Source: Capsicum annuum
Taxonomy: Eukaryota > Streptophyta > Magnoliopsida > Solanales > Solanaceae
Length of the DNA stretch: 64,000 bases
Reading direction: 5' to 3'
Assembly: GCF_002878395.1 (NCBI RefSeq)
Contig: NW_025892868.1
Coordinates: 284,395-348,394 of the forward strand
Both the position numbers and the translations under genes were made by a program. Shown in pieces: positions 1 to 12,227 of the stretch. Within the stretch, counting starts at the first letter, position 1, and every line of letters starts with the position of its first letter. A model generated the notes under the pieces. That model was not told where the DNA came from, did no database searches, and saw only the letters and a program-made list of their open reading frames with translations.

Positions 1-608
1 TCAAATTAATTATAAACCCTAAAAACCAAAAACAATAATTCCAAGAAAAATAATGTATCTCAATACTCAAAATAATTTCAAAAGTGTATAAAGTGTTTAA
101 ACTGGTAATAAAACATCTAAAGGGTATTTATAGAAACAAAATGAAACCTTATCCTAAATAGTGTAAAAAACCAGAGTCAGCATCAACTCATGATTATTAT
201 GTTGAATCATAGGTAAAACCCATCAATTATACCTTGGGTCATGGTAATCAGAGTGAAATCTTCAACTTTATAGAAACTCCTACCTACGAGGCAGCCTATG
301 AATCGTAGGTTGCACACATGCCTCATAAATAGGCTCATGAGAATCAGACTTTAATCAACCATCTGCAAAACATCCGAACTTCAACCCATGTAGCTACCAA
401 CAGTACATAGGTACTACCCACGAGTCATAGGTTGACTCATGGATATCCTTCTCAAGAACTCTTTATCCTTTTTTCTTATTCTTTTCTCTGAACTTTATTT
501 TCCTGCCAAAATTAACCCAAATGCACATCACATCTAACAATAATACCTAAGTACTTGTAGAATTTTGTTGTTTAAAGTATTGAAAGAGCCATAGAACCAT
601 GGAACACA
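1..608 (-). mobile_element. LTR fragment (U3 side), Athila/Tat-like family
   Basis: This stretch matches 28290-28880 along its length, including the shared phrases 'aaaagtgtataaagt', 'accttgggt' against 'gccttgggt', and 'agagtgaaatc'. That second copy is the LTR of a minus-strand element. The copy here runs off the left edge of the window. On the minus strand it should begin near 608, where the complement reads TGTGTTCCATGG, against TGTGACATGG at 28880. A TATA-like TATAAATA lies on the minus strand at 125-132 and could be the old LTR promoter. Short inverted words built on the 'ACGAGTCATAGGT' type recur inside it. Family assignment rests on the other copy. Confidence 0.7.
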
Positions 609-1469
609 AACACCCTCAACTTAGAATACTTTCATGTCCTTAGGTAACAAACACAAAACTTAACAAACAAGATACTTAACTAAAAGAAACCAAAGGCACT
701 ACGGTAGTAAACTCATTCAAGATCAAACTTCATACCTCCTCTTATTCATAAATTTTAAAACCATTGTCTGGAATCATGTAGTAGAATAGTATGACACAAA
801 AGGAATCAAGTGATGGAATTAGATTAGTAACAAAAAACCATGCATGTATTCTGATGACACTACCCAGAAAAATAAGTAGTTAACATTACAAGTCATGTTC
901 CCTCATAGTAAGAAAGCCCTAACTCTCACAGTATCATCATGTATTTTAATGTAGGGACTACATCAAATACTCATGCTGCCAAAGAAGTTCAAACAATGTG
1001 CATAAAATACCGTAGGCTTATCCTTATTTCTATACCTTAGTTTTTTTAGCAGTAAGACTGAGATAACTATAAGACTTTTCTAGTCTTGTAATGTAGTCTT
1101 GAGGGTAGGTATTTTATTTATTATACATGTGTCTTACCCTCCTTGTCATTGCTCTTATATTATTATCTCCACTACTTAACCATGATTCTTTTATTCTCCT
1201 TATTTCTCTTTTATTATTTGTTTGAATTGGTTGTGTTTTCTGTTATTTTTTGCATTTATTGTTATTTTTCCTTCATTTTTCTATCTTTTTATTTATTTTT
1301 TTCATTTTTTTCTCTTTTTGTTTTTTTACACTTTTCAACCACACCCCAGCCCTACTTTCTTTTCTTTTATTCGACACTTCTCTTCATACCAATCTCCAAA
1401 GTCAAGAAGGTACTAAGGAAAAAAGGTTTTTTTATTAAACATTAAAGAAAAAAGGTTAAAATGAGAAAA
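609..1469. other. Unassigned spacer with a T-rich tract
   Basis: I see no gene here. From about 1143 to 1435 the plus strand is strongly T-rich and pyrimidine-rich. It opens a 100-codon frame of mostly Phe, Tyr, Leu and Ser, which is composition rather than a protein. The segment ends at the TGTAACACCC start of the next LTR. Confidence 0.5.
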
Positions 1470-2374
1470 TGTAACACCCTACATTTTTAGCGAGGAACTG
1501 AACCGTTGTCCCTACATATGTAAACTCTAATCCCATGATTTATATTTAAATACATGCATCGTGATCTTTATCCTATTGTGCAAACTGATTCTTAGGTGAA
1601 AAATGTTCATAGGAATCACTTAGAGCAAAGTTGAGCTAAGAGCCTTTGATTCGGCCAAATTGTGATATTCAATTCTACAAAAGTCAAATTTAAAATTGTA
1701 TAACTTTATAAATATGTAGAATTTTGTAGCTCAAGACCCACCAAATGATAGATAATTGTGTTATCTTTCCAACGATAACAATGTTACATTAATTTGATAT
1801 CCAAGCAAAAATTTATAACTATTTTAGGAGAAACAATAAGTGTTTGCGATAGCCCCACGCCGCAAGATCTATTCACCCCTACTTATTAAGTACATTACAA
1901 AGAACTGATCCATATATATCTATGTGTGCATTGCCTTATAATGTAGGTACTAGTTGTTGCCCATACATCATAATCAGGCAGTTTACTGCTTTTAGCCAGC
2001 AGGTAATTATTTCTCTTATTTCTGGGACTCCAGTTAATTGTAATTCATGTTCTATATCGTTATTATTCATATGTATTGACTAGTGGTAGTTGGAAGCATG
2101 TCCCAGCTATATTTTGTCAATGTAGTAGAGGCTTCATAGATAGTCAGTCAAAGTCATTACATGTAACTCAAGTTTTATTCCTTAGTTTTTTCATTATGTA
2201 AAATTTATCACTATTTCATTTATTGAGACTTTCTCATGATCATGTTTTTGCTCAGTAAATTTAGTTTTTATACAATTCAAATTAGTTGCTCAATCAGTAT
2301 GCTAGTATAATGTTAGCTAAGGATAACTTGTGATTTTAAGCATTGTGTTATGACTAGAGGGTAGCTTTAGGGGT
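1470..2374 (+). repeat. 5' LTR with large internal deletion
   Basis: It pairs with the LTR at 5720-8276 but is about 0.9 kb rather than 2.56 kb long. The match runs to about 1857 and resumes at the equivalent of 7750 ('attcacccct' here, 'attcaccccc' there). About 1.6 kb of LTR is therefore missing in this copy. The right half, with 'aatgtaggtacta' and 'actttctcatgatc', is well conserved between the two. Confidence 0.75.
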
Positions 2375-2378
2375 AACT

Positions 2379-2390
2379 TTGAACTAGAGC
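2379..2390 (+). other. Decayed primer-binding site (initiator tRNA-Met type)
   Basis: The bases TTGAACTAGAGC sit where the second LTR copy predicts the LTR end. They resemble the TGGTATCAGAGC site seen intact at 12943. The following words 'aagtatcctagggtgtcc' and 'agtagagtcttg' are the usual gypsy leader phrases, also present near 58560-58590. The site is identified by position plus partial match. Confidence 0.55.
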
Positions 2391-5300
2391 ACAAGGTTCA
2401 AGTATCCTAGGGTGTCCATAAATTTATGGCTAGTAGAGTCTTGCAAAATGGTACGGAGACGTCTGTATTTTTCTTTGAGAGGCTACTGGCTATTTAAGAA
2501 ATATTTCTCTTTTTTTATGTCTTAGATCATGTTGTAGAAAGGTTCTCTAAGAAACTTATACAGATTCTCATCGTCCTCTATTATTGTGAACTCTGCCTTA
2601 TTTTCTAGGTACCAGAAATAGTGAAGCTTAAATTCCAATAGATAACATTTTCTCACAAAGTCCCCACAAACAATTATAGGATTGCACATTAGCTTAAAAA
2701 GGACCCCACCAATGACTTTATGTTCCAAAGTATATAAGATTTCATTCATGATCATGAGAAATCATGTATTAAGCTAAAGTGAGATGTATTTTTAGATCCC
2801 TTCTCAGAATTCTATGACAGTATATGACCTAGAGTTAGAAGCATGAACCCAAAGGGTTTAACAACAGTAAAATGGGAAAAGTGTTTATCTGGATTTAGTA
2901 GATTATGTATCCATGGGGCTAGTTGTATGAAACGTGAACCAGTAGGCTTGAAATGGTGCATGCAAGAATTTAAGTTTATTTATTTAAAATTAAGTATGAT
3001 GGTGTGGGTGTGATTTAGAAGTGTACCCAAGGTGATATTGGATTGTATTATTTCTAAGTCTTTACAGTGTGTGTTCTTGATAGTACCCTTGAGTTGGTAA
3101 GTGTGAGTGAGGCTAGTTGCGTAGTATGTGATGTTATTACTAATTACGTTATAGGATATAAGTTATTGATAATGGGTATGTTGTTAAGAAGGTGTAAGTA
3201 TGTGATTATGATTGTTGAAGCTAAAGAAAGTTAAGGATAATATATATTAAGAGAGTGTTCATGAATGATCTTAGTATAGCTCATTAAAATTTGTGAATAT
3301 CCATGCTAAGTGTTAGAATCCATGTTTGAAATTCTAGATTGTATGGACTCGGGGAATGGTGATACTTCTAAATATTCTAAGTTAGTCAATGCTTAAGTTA
3401 TTGTATGATGATTGTTGGGGCTATAGAAAGTTAAGGGTTCTATCTCAGAAAGAAGTATTAGCAGTGGGTTTTACATTTTTAGGTCTAGTTTTTTAGGGAA
3501 AGTTTATTATTTATGTGTATTGTTATATCTTGGACCCTAGAGTAGAATGTTTTCATCAATGTTTAGAGTTTATTAAAGAGTACCATAGACTTAGAATGAT
3601 AGGTTAAATCTAAAGGGGAGATGATAGAATAAGGTACCAAGTCAGGCTCTCAAATTTTAGTAGTAATGCCAGTGTATTGTAGAACATTAGTAGGGGATGA
3701 AGATGCCCGAACCATTCTCATCTCAGCGTAAAGTTTCGTACTTCAGTCATCACGGCATCTACTCAAGTCTAACAAGTCAGCTTTATGATCATAGCTCATC
3801 TTCAGAAACTTTCTATAGAATCATGTACACTTCCAGTTCCTAGTATGAGCATTTCTAGTCCACGCAACATTACAAATCATAGTCAATGAATTTATGAACT
3901 AGTAACTCAGGTCATGCAGCTTACGACTCATGTACTCATTCTTTACAGAATATTTAGTTCCAAGCACTCATGCTACACTTTTAATGATCAGGGAAATTCA
4001 GATTATGTCGTGTATGTCCTCAGATTAGATCTTTTTTATGAATCCATGATGTTTATATTCTACTCCGCAGGCCTTAGTTAAGTGTCAAAGTTATGCATAG
4101 TGTTCTTTTATTCTTCAGGACCTCATGTTCTAACCTTTCAGTGACCTCTCCTTATGTTAGGATAGTGGTGATGAAAATTAATGAAAAATTGATGATCAAT
4201 GGTTTAGATAGGATAGAGTAAATATTCAGTATTAGGAAAAGATCATTGTACACTTTTTCAATATAAATCTATAAGTTTGAAGGAATATTGAGGCAAAGCT
4301 TTTGGTATATGTCATGGTCAGTTGAAAAAAAATTTTGTGTTTTTCTTCTTCAGGATACTGCATGGAAGTTGTTATTAATAGAAGTATTATAGAATATGGG
4401 AAATATGCTTTGTTGGATTGTATTCCTAGAAGTTCATGTGTGGTTATAATGATAGGCTTGAATGTCAAGTTGGTATATAAGTGGATGAATGCATTGTGTG
4501 TTAGTGAATTCCTAGTAAGAGGTTAAAATTAGTTGTTGAAGTGGTAAGAAGAATTATTCTTGAGATGATAGCTATGAAACATGCATGGGGTATGGAATTT
4601 GTTGTTTATACTAGTACTTTGGTGTTATGTTATACCTTGTAATTTCATGTTAGGCTTGAACATAGTGAGAGGAGGTAGTTTAACTCATACTTTGGCTGGA
4701 GTGATTTTATGTGCACATGTGAGAATGATAAATTGAATAAGTATGGTATTTAAGAGAAAAAAATAGTTGAGGGAGTGTTTTAGAAGTATGGATAAGCTTG
4801 AAAGTTAGCAGTTGCATTGCCTAAAGCTTAGTAATTCCATCCAAGCTTATGTTTCATACGCCTATGTTCCATGTTCTAGAGTTATAGCCATGTTGTGGTT
4901 CCTTATTCAGATATCATATTCTGACCATGCCTGTGATTCTTTGCTCCCTAATATTGTTAGAACTTCTTAGAAAGAGTACTGGATAAATACGCCAGTTGAG
5001 TATAAACTTTCAGTATAATTCAGCCTGTATAGCCAACAATTCAATTTAGCAATCATACAAGATAAGCTTCTATAGTTTTCTTTTTTTTTCATCTAGTCTT
5101 CATATCCAAAGTTTCATAAATAGGCCTATTCGATAAGGTAATTCATTAACATCCATGCAAGTTGTAAATTCAGTTCAGCACATGCATCATGTTTATGATT
5201 CAGTTATTTAGTCATGACTTAGTTCATAAGTTTTTAGTGAATGACTTTAGTTTTCCAAGTATTCTAGAAAAGACATTGTAATGCACTTTGTACGACCTTA

Positions 5301-5719
5301 GTCCCGTTATCTCATGATTCATGCTTACATTATGTGCTTGGTAATGCCATGAAGCCTTTTTTCTTTAGATTCGTATACATGTTTTGTTGAGGGACAATTC
5401 CTAATGAGAAATTATGTACTTTATTCCATTCTTAGTAACTCTTGGAATTTTATTGTATTAGCAATCACTTCACAGTTCTATATGTATGGTCGTATCATGA
5501 AAATTTCAAGTGAGTTCTTAACTTTAAGTATGAATAAGCTTCATATAGTAAATAAAGTCAAGTCAGCTCAGAAATCAGTTTCATGATAAATTTTTAATGT
5601 TTCATCTTAGCTATATCCTTCATTACCAAACATGTCATATGTACATCATTCCACACTCATAATACTTCAACAAGTTCCTATCCATTATTTGATGACGAAT
5701 TATTCTAAGGGGGAGATAA
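2391..5719 (+). other. Non-coding interior of the LTR element, with a shared module at 3240-5700
   Basis: No gag, protease, RT or integrase motif is visible in any frame. The part from about 3240 matches 54380-55617, 51021-52435 and, inverted, 48922-49500. Landmarks are 'agcagtgggttttac', 'gggagatgatagaa' and 'gaagatgcccga'. A 77-residue minus-strand frame at 2522-2755, rich in Leu, Tyr and Phe, is not recognised and has no clear partner, so I do not call it a gene. A word centred on 'gattgttgaagctaaagaaag' occurs near 3205 and again, varied, near 3410. Confidence 0.65.
5706..5719 (+). other. Polypurine tract
   Basis: The run aagggggagataaa directly abuts the start of the 3' LTR. This is the position where plus-strand DNA synthesis is primed in LTR retrotransposons. 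A similar tract, 'aagggggagatga', occurs inside the shared module at about 54635, away from any LTR. Confidence 0.7.
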
Positions 5720-8276
5720 AGTAACACCCCACATTTTTTAGCTTGAAATCAAACCGTTATCCCTATGTGTGTAAACTCTAATCCCGTGATTTATATTTGA
5801 ATACATTTTATGTGATCTTTATCCTAGTTGTGAAGTACTTACAAGGCAAAAATGTTCATATAAATTACTTAGATCAAAGTTGAGCTAAGATCCTTTAATT
5901 CGATCAAATTTTGCTATTCAATTCTACAAGGGTCAACTTGAACATGTATAACTTTTGATATATGTGGAATTTTTCAGATCAATACCAACCAAATGATAGA
6001 TAATTGAGATATATTTCCAACTATATCAATTTTTTTTAATTCAATACCCGAGCGAGAAGTTAGACTATTTTTGTGAGAAATAGTAAGGGTCAATAATAGC
6101 CCCAAATTGCGAGGGTTATTCCTCAAGAATAGGGGTCATTTCACGGGGGCTATTCTCTCAGAATAGGGGTTACACCACAAGTGTTATTCCCCCACTATTC
6201 CAGCTTTCTATGGGCTAAGGGGTAATTTTGTCCTTTTTCCTCAACCCCAATTGTCGAAAACAAAACTTATAACACTCAAAAGGGCATTATTTGACCATTA
6301 CCCAAAAAATCTCTCACGTAGAAACCATCCCCCCTCCCCAAGAATGAGAAATTCAAGTCTCTCTTACTAAGAATAAGAAATTCAAGCTTTCTTACTTAAA
6401 AATTCAAGGATTCAAGTTCCAATTTCAAGCTTCCTTCAAGAATTCATTGAACTGAGGTATGTGGGGTTTTGAAAAAGGTTAATCTTGTATCCTTGTACTC
6501 AAATGTATTATTTTTAAGTTGAATTTACATGGTTTAAGTTAGTTAAGGTTCATTTCCAAATCCTCATGTGTTGAAAACATAGATTATCATGTTATTTAAG
6601 GGACTAAAGGCTATAATAGTTGAACTTACTCGTGTTTTAAACAACAACTTTGATATTTTGTCTTGACTTTCATTATTTTGATGAGAAAGTGTTATTCTCC
6701 TATGTTTAATACGTCCCCATGCTTAAATCCAAATATTATACTCATGTAATGAACTGTCCAATGCTTTGGGCCTCTAAATTATGATTTTATATTACTATTT
6801 TAAGAGTCGTTATTGTATTTTTATAATCATTCAATGCTAGCGGGTTATGAACAACCGATACCTATGTGTCTTTACATGATTTTCATTTCCAAGAAGTAAA
6901 CCGGTCAGACCATGATTTTTATTGCCACCTTCAGAATATCATATTCATGATGAGCATTTACAAGTACTATACCATGTCATGTTAACCAACTAATAATACC
7001 AAAGTCTTTTAGTTTGGAGTAAAACCTAGCACCACGTGAATGCAGAGATGACGACTCCCCTGTAAGTAGAGGCATGAGTTGTTAGTAGTAGTCTTTATGT
7101 TCAATATCAAGGGTAATATCATAGATTATTAGGGGTCCCCCTTCAGTAGATGCATGACACCATCATCCTTTAGGACATCAGCTTTGTGGATCCACATTGT
7201 TATTCATTTATTGGTACCCCTAGCAACGTACCAGTACCATTCCAATATGGTTATAGGTTGGACCCTGATAGCTCAGATTGGGGCATGTCAGCTATAGTTA
7301 GCTCCCATAGTCTCAGTACATTATTCATAGTAGGACAGTTCAAGTTTGCTTGACTAAGTAATCATATTTCAGTAATTATTTAGTTATTTTTACAGATTTT
7401 TTATGTTATTCGGATCATGTTAGTAGATTTTATACTTGGTCTTGCATTCTCAGTTTTACATGTTCATTTTTTTCATGATCAGTATCCATACATGATCCTC
7501 AGTTTAGGTTTACAGCATGTTCAACTTTACATGAGATTTACATATAGTATTTATGTTTTACCGCTTCCCAGCTTCAGTTCTACTTATTCTACAAAAGTAA
7601 AGATTTAAGAAACTAAGTGTAGTGACTTACCAGCTTATCAGATTATTTTTTTACTTATGTTTTAAGATACTTTAACTTTCAGTCGATTTAAATGTCTTAG
7701 TGAGTCTACTTGCACTTAGCCTGCATATTTAACGATTATGTATCGATTTAGTTTTACTTGTTGTATTCACCCCCAATTACTCAATAATTACAAAGTACTA
7801 ATCCACATATATGTCTATTGCTACATTGTCTCACAATGTAGGTACCAGTTGTAGCTCACACATTATAATCAGATAGTTTGCAGGTTCCATCAAGATTGTG
7901 ACAAGTTCTCTTGTTTAGGAGTCCCCAGTCAGTTGTACTTTATGTACTATATTGCTATTATCCAGATATCTTGACTAGTGGTAGTGTTAGAAATATCCCA
8001 TTTGTCTATAGTTAGTGTATTAGAGGCTTCATATATAGTCAGGAAAAGTAATTACCTGTAACTCAAGTGTCTTTTCTCAGTTTTATCATAATGTAAAATT
8101 TATTAGTATTTCATTTATTTGGACTTTCTCATGATCCTATTTTTTTGCTCAATAAATTTTGTTTTTATACAATTGAAATAAGTTTCTCAAGCAGTATGCC
8201 AATACATGAGTTATCTTGGGATCACTTCTGATTCTAAGCACCATGTTACAACTAGGGGATAGCCTCAGGTCGTGAC
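5720..8276 (+). repeat. 3' LTR, full length (about 2.56 kb)
   Basis: It begins (A)GTAACACCCC next to the purine tract and ends near 'ggtcgtgaca'. It is the longer partner of the 5' LTR. Around 6110-6190 short words such as 'agaataggggt' recur, together with 'cgggggct'. No coding content is seen. The short plus-strand frame at 7417-7608 is LTR sequence, not a gene. Confidence 0.75.
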
Positions 8277-8389
8277 ACAAAATAGGTGAAATAAGGCTCA
8301 AATTTGGGTTCAAGGGGTACTTATTTTCATTTTGTTGGTATTTTAAGCTAAGAGTGGACTTATTCAAACATGGCCTATGATTTTATTTC

Positions 8390-10035
8390 CTCATCAATAT
8401 CTTTCTTAATCAAAAACTCAATGGATGCCATCTTTAAGGCCCACCTAAACTCATCAGAGTTATCACTCTGCTCGGCCTTTTCCAATCTTCTCTTGGCCCT
8501 AATTGTTTAGGCCTTATCATCCTCAGCAAATAGATTAATATCAATGGTAGTGGTATGGGTAGTGGTTGATGTAAAATAAGGTAAAATAGGAGGAAGGACA
8601 AGAATATGGATCTCAGTTCAAGTGTGCACCACTGATCTCAAAGTTGAGACCTCCTTGTGTAGCTTGATAAGTCAATAACCTGAGCCTCGGAAGGTCGGTA
8701 TCCCATCTGGGCCTCAAAACTATCAATACACTCATGCAGGTTTTAATCAAACCGCTATATAGTGATCATTATCCATAAATTTACTCGCGCCTTAGATTCC
8801 TAGAATATAGTATGCACCCATGGCCTAATCTGACCCAATAACTTGGCCAACTGGGCATAGTTATATATTTGGCACTTAGTTAACTTTTACTTCCTATCCA
8901 CTAACTACTAGAAAAACTCTCTTGATATTGTCACCATATCTAGAGCTAGTGGGGAATGGGGTAACGTGGAAGTAAAATCTAGAGCTGAATTGATCAAACC
9001 CCCCTCACTACCGACTGAAGAAGAAGGCTCTACCCCTTGGCTACGTGTATCAATATCACCACCTAATATTAGCCTTTCAATATGCTGAACCAATACCGAA
9101 GGCCCCAAAAAGTTGGCCACACCCAAAAATATAGAAGGTTGTGCTCTATATAATGAAATTGGGTTACCACCATCCCTAATCAAACTAAATATAGTCATTC
9201 TAGAAGCCTCAATCCTATGATTATCCTCTCATATTATTATAACTACTACCACATCATAAAGTATTTATATCAGGCAGGGGAAGGAAATAGTGGTGAACTC
9301 ATGAAAATCCCTCTTGTAAATCTCATCTGGGATTTGCCGAGTGAAATCTATGTCATAGCAACCCATAAGGCTATCAACCAATATATTCTAGTCCTAAGTG
9401 AGCATACTATCTACTATTATCAAACTCAATTATTCCCTCATAATGGTCCACCACAACTTTATTTCAAAGCATAGTGAGGACTTCTTTATCTACACCTTCC
9501 CTCCACCCAAGAGTTATAAAAGCTAACTAATATGATAAGCTACCTATCTTGCTAAATCTCTCCACTATTTCTTATGATCAGTATCTCTCATAGTCATCCA
9601 ACTTATAATACGCAATCTATAAACAAACTATGTTGTAGTAGTATGCCCTACAAACTCCAGCCAAAACAAGAATATACAAATGGTCTTCTAAAATAAATCA
9701 ACTCTAACCCCTCTAATAAGTATATGAATCAGCTGGGGATGGTACTTTACTCTCTCCTCAGTTGGTGTAATTAAATCTATAGATGTTGTGTAGGATGCAT
9801 AAAACTCTCAAACAACCTTAGGGTAGTACGATCCTGAAGACTCGCCCATCCAATAAAGCCTATATCTATCAAAGGCAGCCTTCAAGTTTGGAACCCTACA
9901 AAAAGGTAAGCCCAATACAAGGCTTCTCAACTATAATCCACTATGGTCTGCCTTGATTTGTAATAGCAATGTTCCATTCATAGATGATCTTCTTGTTTGC
10001 CATACACAATCTTTAATTGTCTTGAGAAACTGGTA
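8390..10035 (-). pseudogene. Broken 'putative plant transposon protein' (PF20167-like) gene
   Basis: Reading the minus strand from about 10035 downward, one frame carries features of an uncharacterised plant transposon-associated family: a basic start, a repeated aromatic/Trp-Met stretch near 'YWMGESSGSYYPKVV', then 'EFYASYTTSID' and 'HPQLIHILIRGVRVDL'. The EFYA block is the usual conserved core of the family. Further down, 9198-8908 is an open segment, and the tail (about 8650-8390) is charged and helical-looking. Many stops and shifts interrupt it. The family has no proven biochemical activity that I can cite. A plus-strand relative lies at 46725-47554 inside an Athila/Tat element. Family call moderate, pseudogene status firm. 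Confidence 0.6.
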
Positions 10036-10378
10036 CGACAAAGATGTGGGTGGATTTCTAAGAACCTGGAGCTAAAGTAGAATTATCCTTAGTACTATGT
10101 ACTATCTCATCATCCTCATTAGACTAGGATGTGGTTTTATCTCAATCACTAATACCTAAAGTAGACTCCACCTCCTTCTTAGACTAGAGGTCGTCTGAAT
10201 CCACTTTACCGGCATTAGAACTATACTCATTCTCTCTTTCATTAGACTAGAGAGGGATAGTAAAGTGTAGTAGTGATGACTTTTCTGTATTCATCTTAGG
10301 ATCGATCCGGATATCAGGCATTAGGGAAAACTGGAGACTGGAATAAGGTACAAATGGTGTTGCAGGCTTAGAGCCTGG
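10036..10378 (-). repeat. Imperfect ~60-bp repeats upstream of the transposon-protein pseudogene
   Basis: On the plus strand 'cattagactaggatg' (about 10120), 'cttagactagaggtc' (about 10181) and 'cattagactagagag' (about 10240) recur at spacings near 60 bases. If read as protein on the minus strand this would be a 20-residue acidic/serine repeat. It lies just before the pseudogene and is probably its N-terminal low-complexity region. Confidence 0.45.
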
Positions 10379-11529
10379 CTAAAACACTCATTATTTGGAC
10401 CCTTCAAAAATTTCTTGGGTTTCTAGATTATAGACATCATACGACTTATGGGTACAAGTCGTATGATGGGTACAATTTATATGCTCTTATTTGTATGCTA
10501 ACTAGTGTTGGTTTGTGGGTTGGATTAGTTTCTGGAATATGTACAACTTGGTTGGTATGAGTTATATAGTTGGTGATGGTTCGTATGGTTTGGTTTTTCC
10601 ATCACTTAGTTTGAGACTTGGTAACTTAACTTGGATATGAGTATGAGTAGCTCACCATGATCTATAAGATAGGATATGAGTCGTACCTTTGATTCATAGT
10701 GTAGGTAGTGTTTAAACAACCTTTGATTCTATTATGCCAGGTATACAATTTAGGGGTATTAATCATATAGTTTGGGTACGACTTTTTTTAGGTAAGTCAT
10801 AAGGTGGACATTGTTGGGTCCATGGAGGAGGCCTAGGGTACAAGTAATGGGTAACACTCATATTGAAGGGTATGACTGATACGAGGAATCGTATCAACTG
10901 ACGGGAATTTTAAGCATTTTAAGTTCGGGGTAAGAAGGATATTCCCTACTTAACCACTTAAGGACCCACAATATATAACTATTTGGGGACATCATTTACC
11001 CAATTCTTCTAATCTAAAACACTTAGAAACTCTCTCTAATTCTCTCTAAGGCTTTTGGGTAAAAGAAGGCTAGGGTTTCATCTAGAGGATCAATTTAGGT
11101 CTTGTACGGGTGATTTCTCTCTATTATCTTCATAATCTAAGGAATGTACTCCTCTCTCGTTTTTAGCTCCAACTATGTTTTATGCAATGTTTTCAAGGCA
11201 TGATTATTGTATGGTTTTGGAGTTTACAAATATATGTTGGGGTTTTTGTATTAAATTCTTGGTTATGGTTTTCATACATTATACTTATGAAATTACATGC
11301 TTCAATAGTGGTTTGTACAATTGTTTTCATGGGAATGGTAAATTTGATATTGGATTTTATTTTGGAAACACTGTGACCCTAACATGTTTGATAAAATGCC
11401 TATGATAATGCTTTTACTATATTATTGGAATTTTAATGGAACTATTGCATGGTATGGTTTTGTAATGGAACCCTAAATGATTTGTAATTGTTAAATGGTA
11501 AGGTTTGGTGGTCATAGTTATGGTAAATT

Positions 11530-11700
11530 AAACCTCCTTGTGGGGTACCAGGGAATACCCCAAGTAAACATGATAATGAACAACTTGTGGAGTACAAGGG
11601 ATTCCCCTAAGCAAATATAATAATGGAACACCTGTGGTATATACGGGACTCCCCCAAGTTTACTTGATAATGTAATCTATGGGTACATGGGAATCCTTTT
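11530..11700 (+). repeat. Degenerate ~60-bp tandem repeats in the LTR
   Basis: Units of the form 'tgtggggtac..ggga..tcccc' follow one another at about 11534, 11585, 11631 and 11676. Each holds a short GC-rich dyad (GGGGTAC / CCCC). The same array is present in the 3' LTR at about 19145-19300, so it predates insertion. Confidence 0.6.
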
Positions 11701-12176
11701 ACATAAAAAAGTTAGTGAAGGATATTACTTGCAAGCTATAGTCGATATGATGATACAACTACTTATAGCCTTGGTTGATAATAATGGAATAATAGTTTGG
11801 TTGGATGGTAATAGTTTTAATTGGGAAATAATGGTGTTGTGTGATGCCTAATCTAAAATGTGCAAGTCTTATGAGTGGATAGTGGAAACTCATGTTTGCC
11901 AATATAAGGGGTGTTCATAGCATTCATATATAATATTATAAGGTACATAGGAATCCTCAAAGTACACTATATATATATCATGGAGAACGAAGGGTACTCG
12001 AGAATCCCCTACTCTTATGGTATCTCTGGTTCGTGTGGCTACATGTATTGAGGCCTTTTTGGGGGCTTACACCAGACCAAAATAGCTCATCAATGATTCT
12101 AGGATTGTTAAGCTACACATACCCAGGTTAATGGTTTTAAAGGCATGCTAAAACTGACTCACTAGCCCAGCATGGT

Positions 12177-12178
<2 letters not shown>

Positions 12179-12225
<47 letters not shown>
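12179..12225. repeat. (TA)n microsatellite, about 22 units
   Basis: An uninterrupted TA run lies between 'catggttaca' and 'tggtttgtatg'. The matching place in the 3' LTR (about 19787-19800) holds only 'catatatatgtatgg'. The expansion therefore happened in this LTR after the two LTRs separated. Confidence 0.9.

Positions 12226-12227
<2 letters not shown>

Larger units (their letters stand above)
1470..8276 (+). mobile_element. Non-autonomous LTR retrotransposon with non-coding interior
   Basis: Two related LTRs (1470 to about 2374, and 5720-8276) flank 3.3 kb without gag or pol. Both LTRs begin TGTAACACCC or a one-base variant and share long runs, for example 'gtaaactctaatccc', 'agttgagctaaga' and 'ccaaatgatagataattg'. 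A decayed tRNA-Met type primer site follows the first LTR, and a purine-rich tract with 'aagggggagat' touches the second. This layout is that of a large non-autonomous LTR derivative. Its interior shares a module with the elements at 49-55.6 kb. Confidence 0.75.

Noticed and set aside
1143..1445. 100-residue hydrophobic frame that could be a membrane protein
   Set aside because: It arises from a T-rich tract; three overlapping frames all give Phe/Tyr/Leu runs and there is no promoter or conserved motif.
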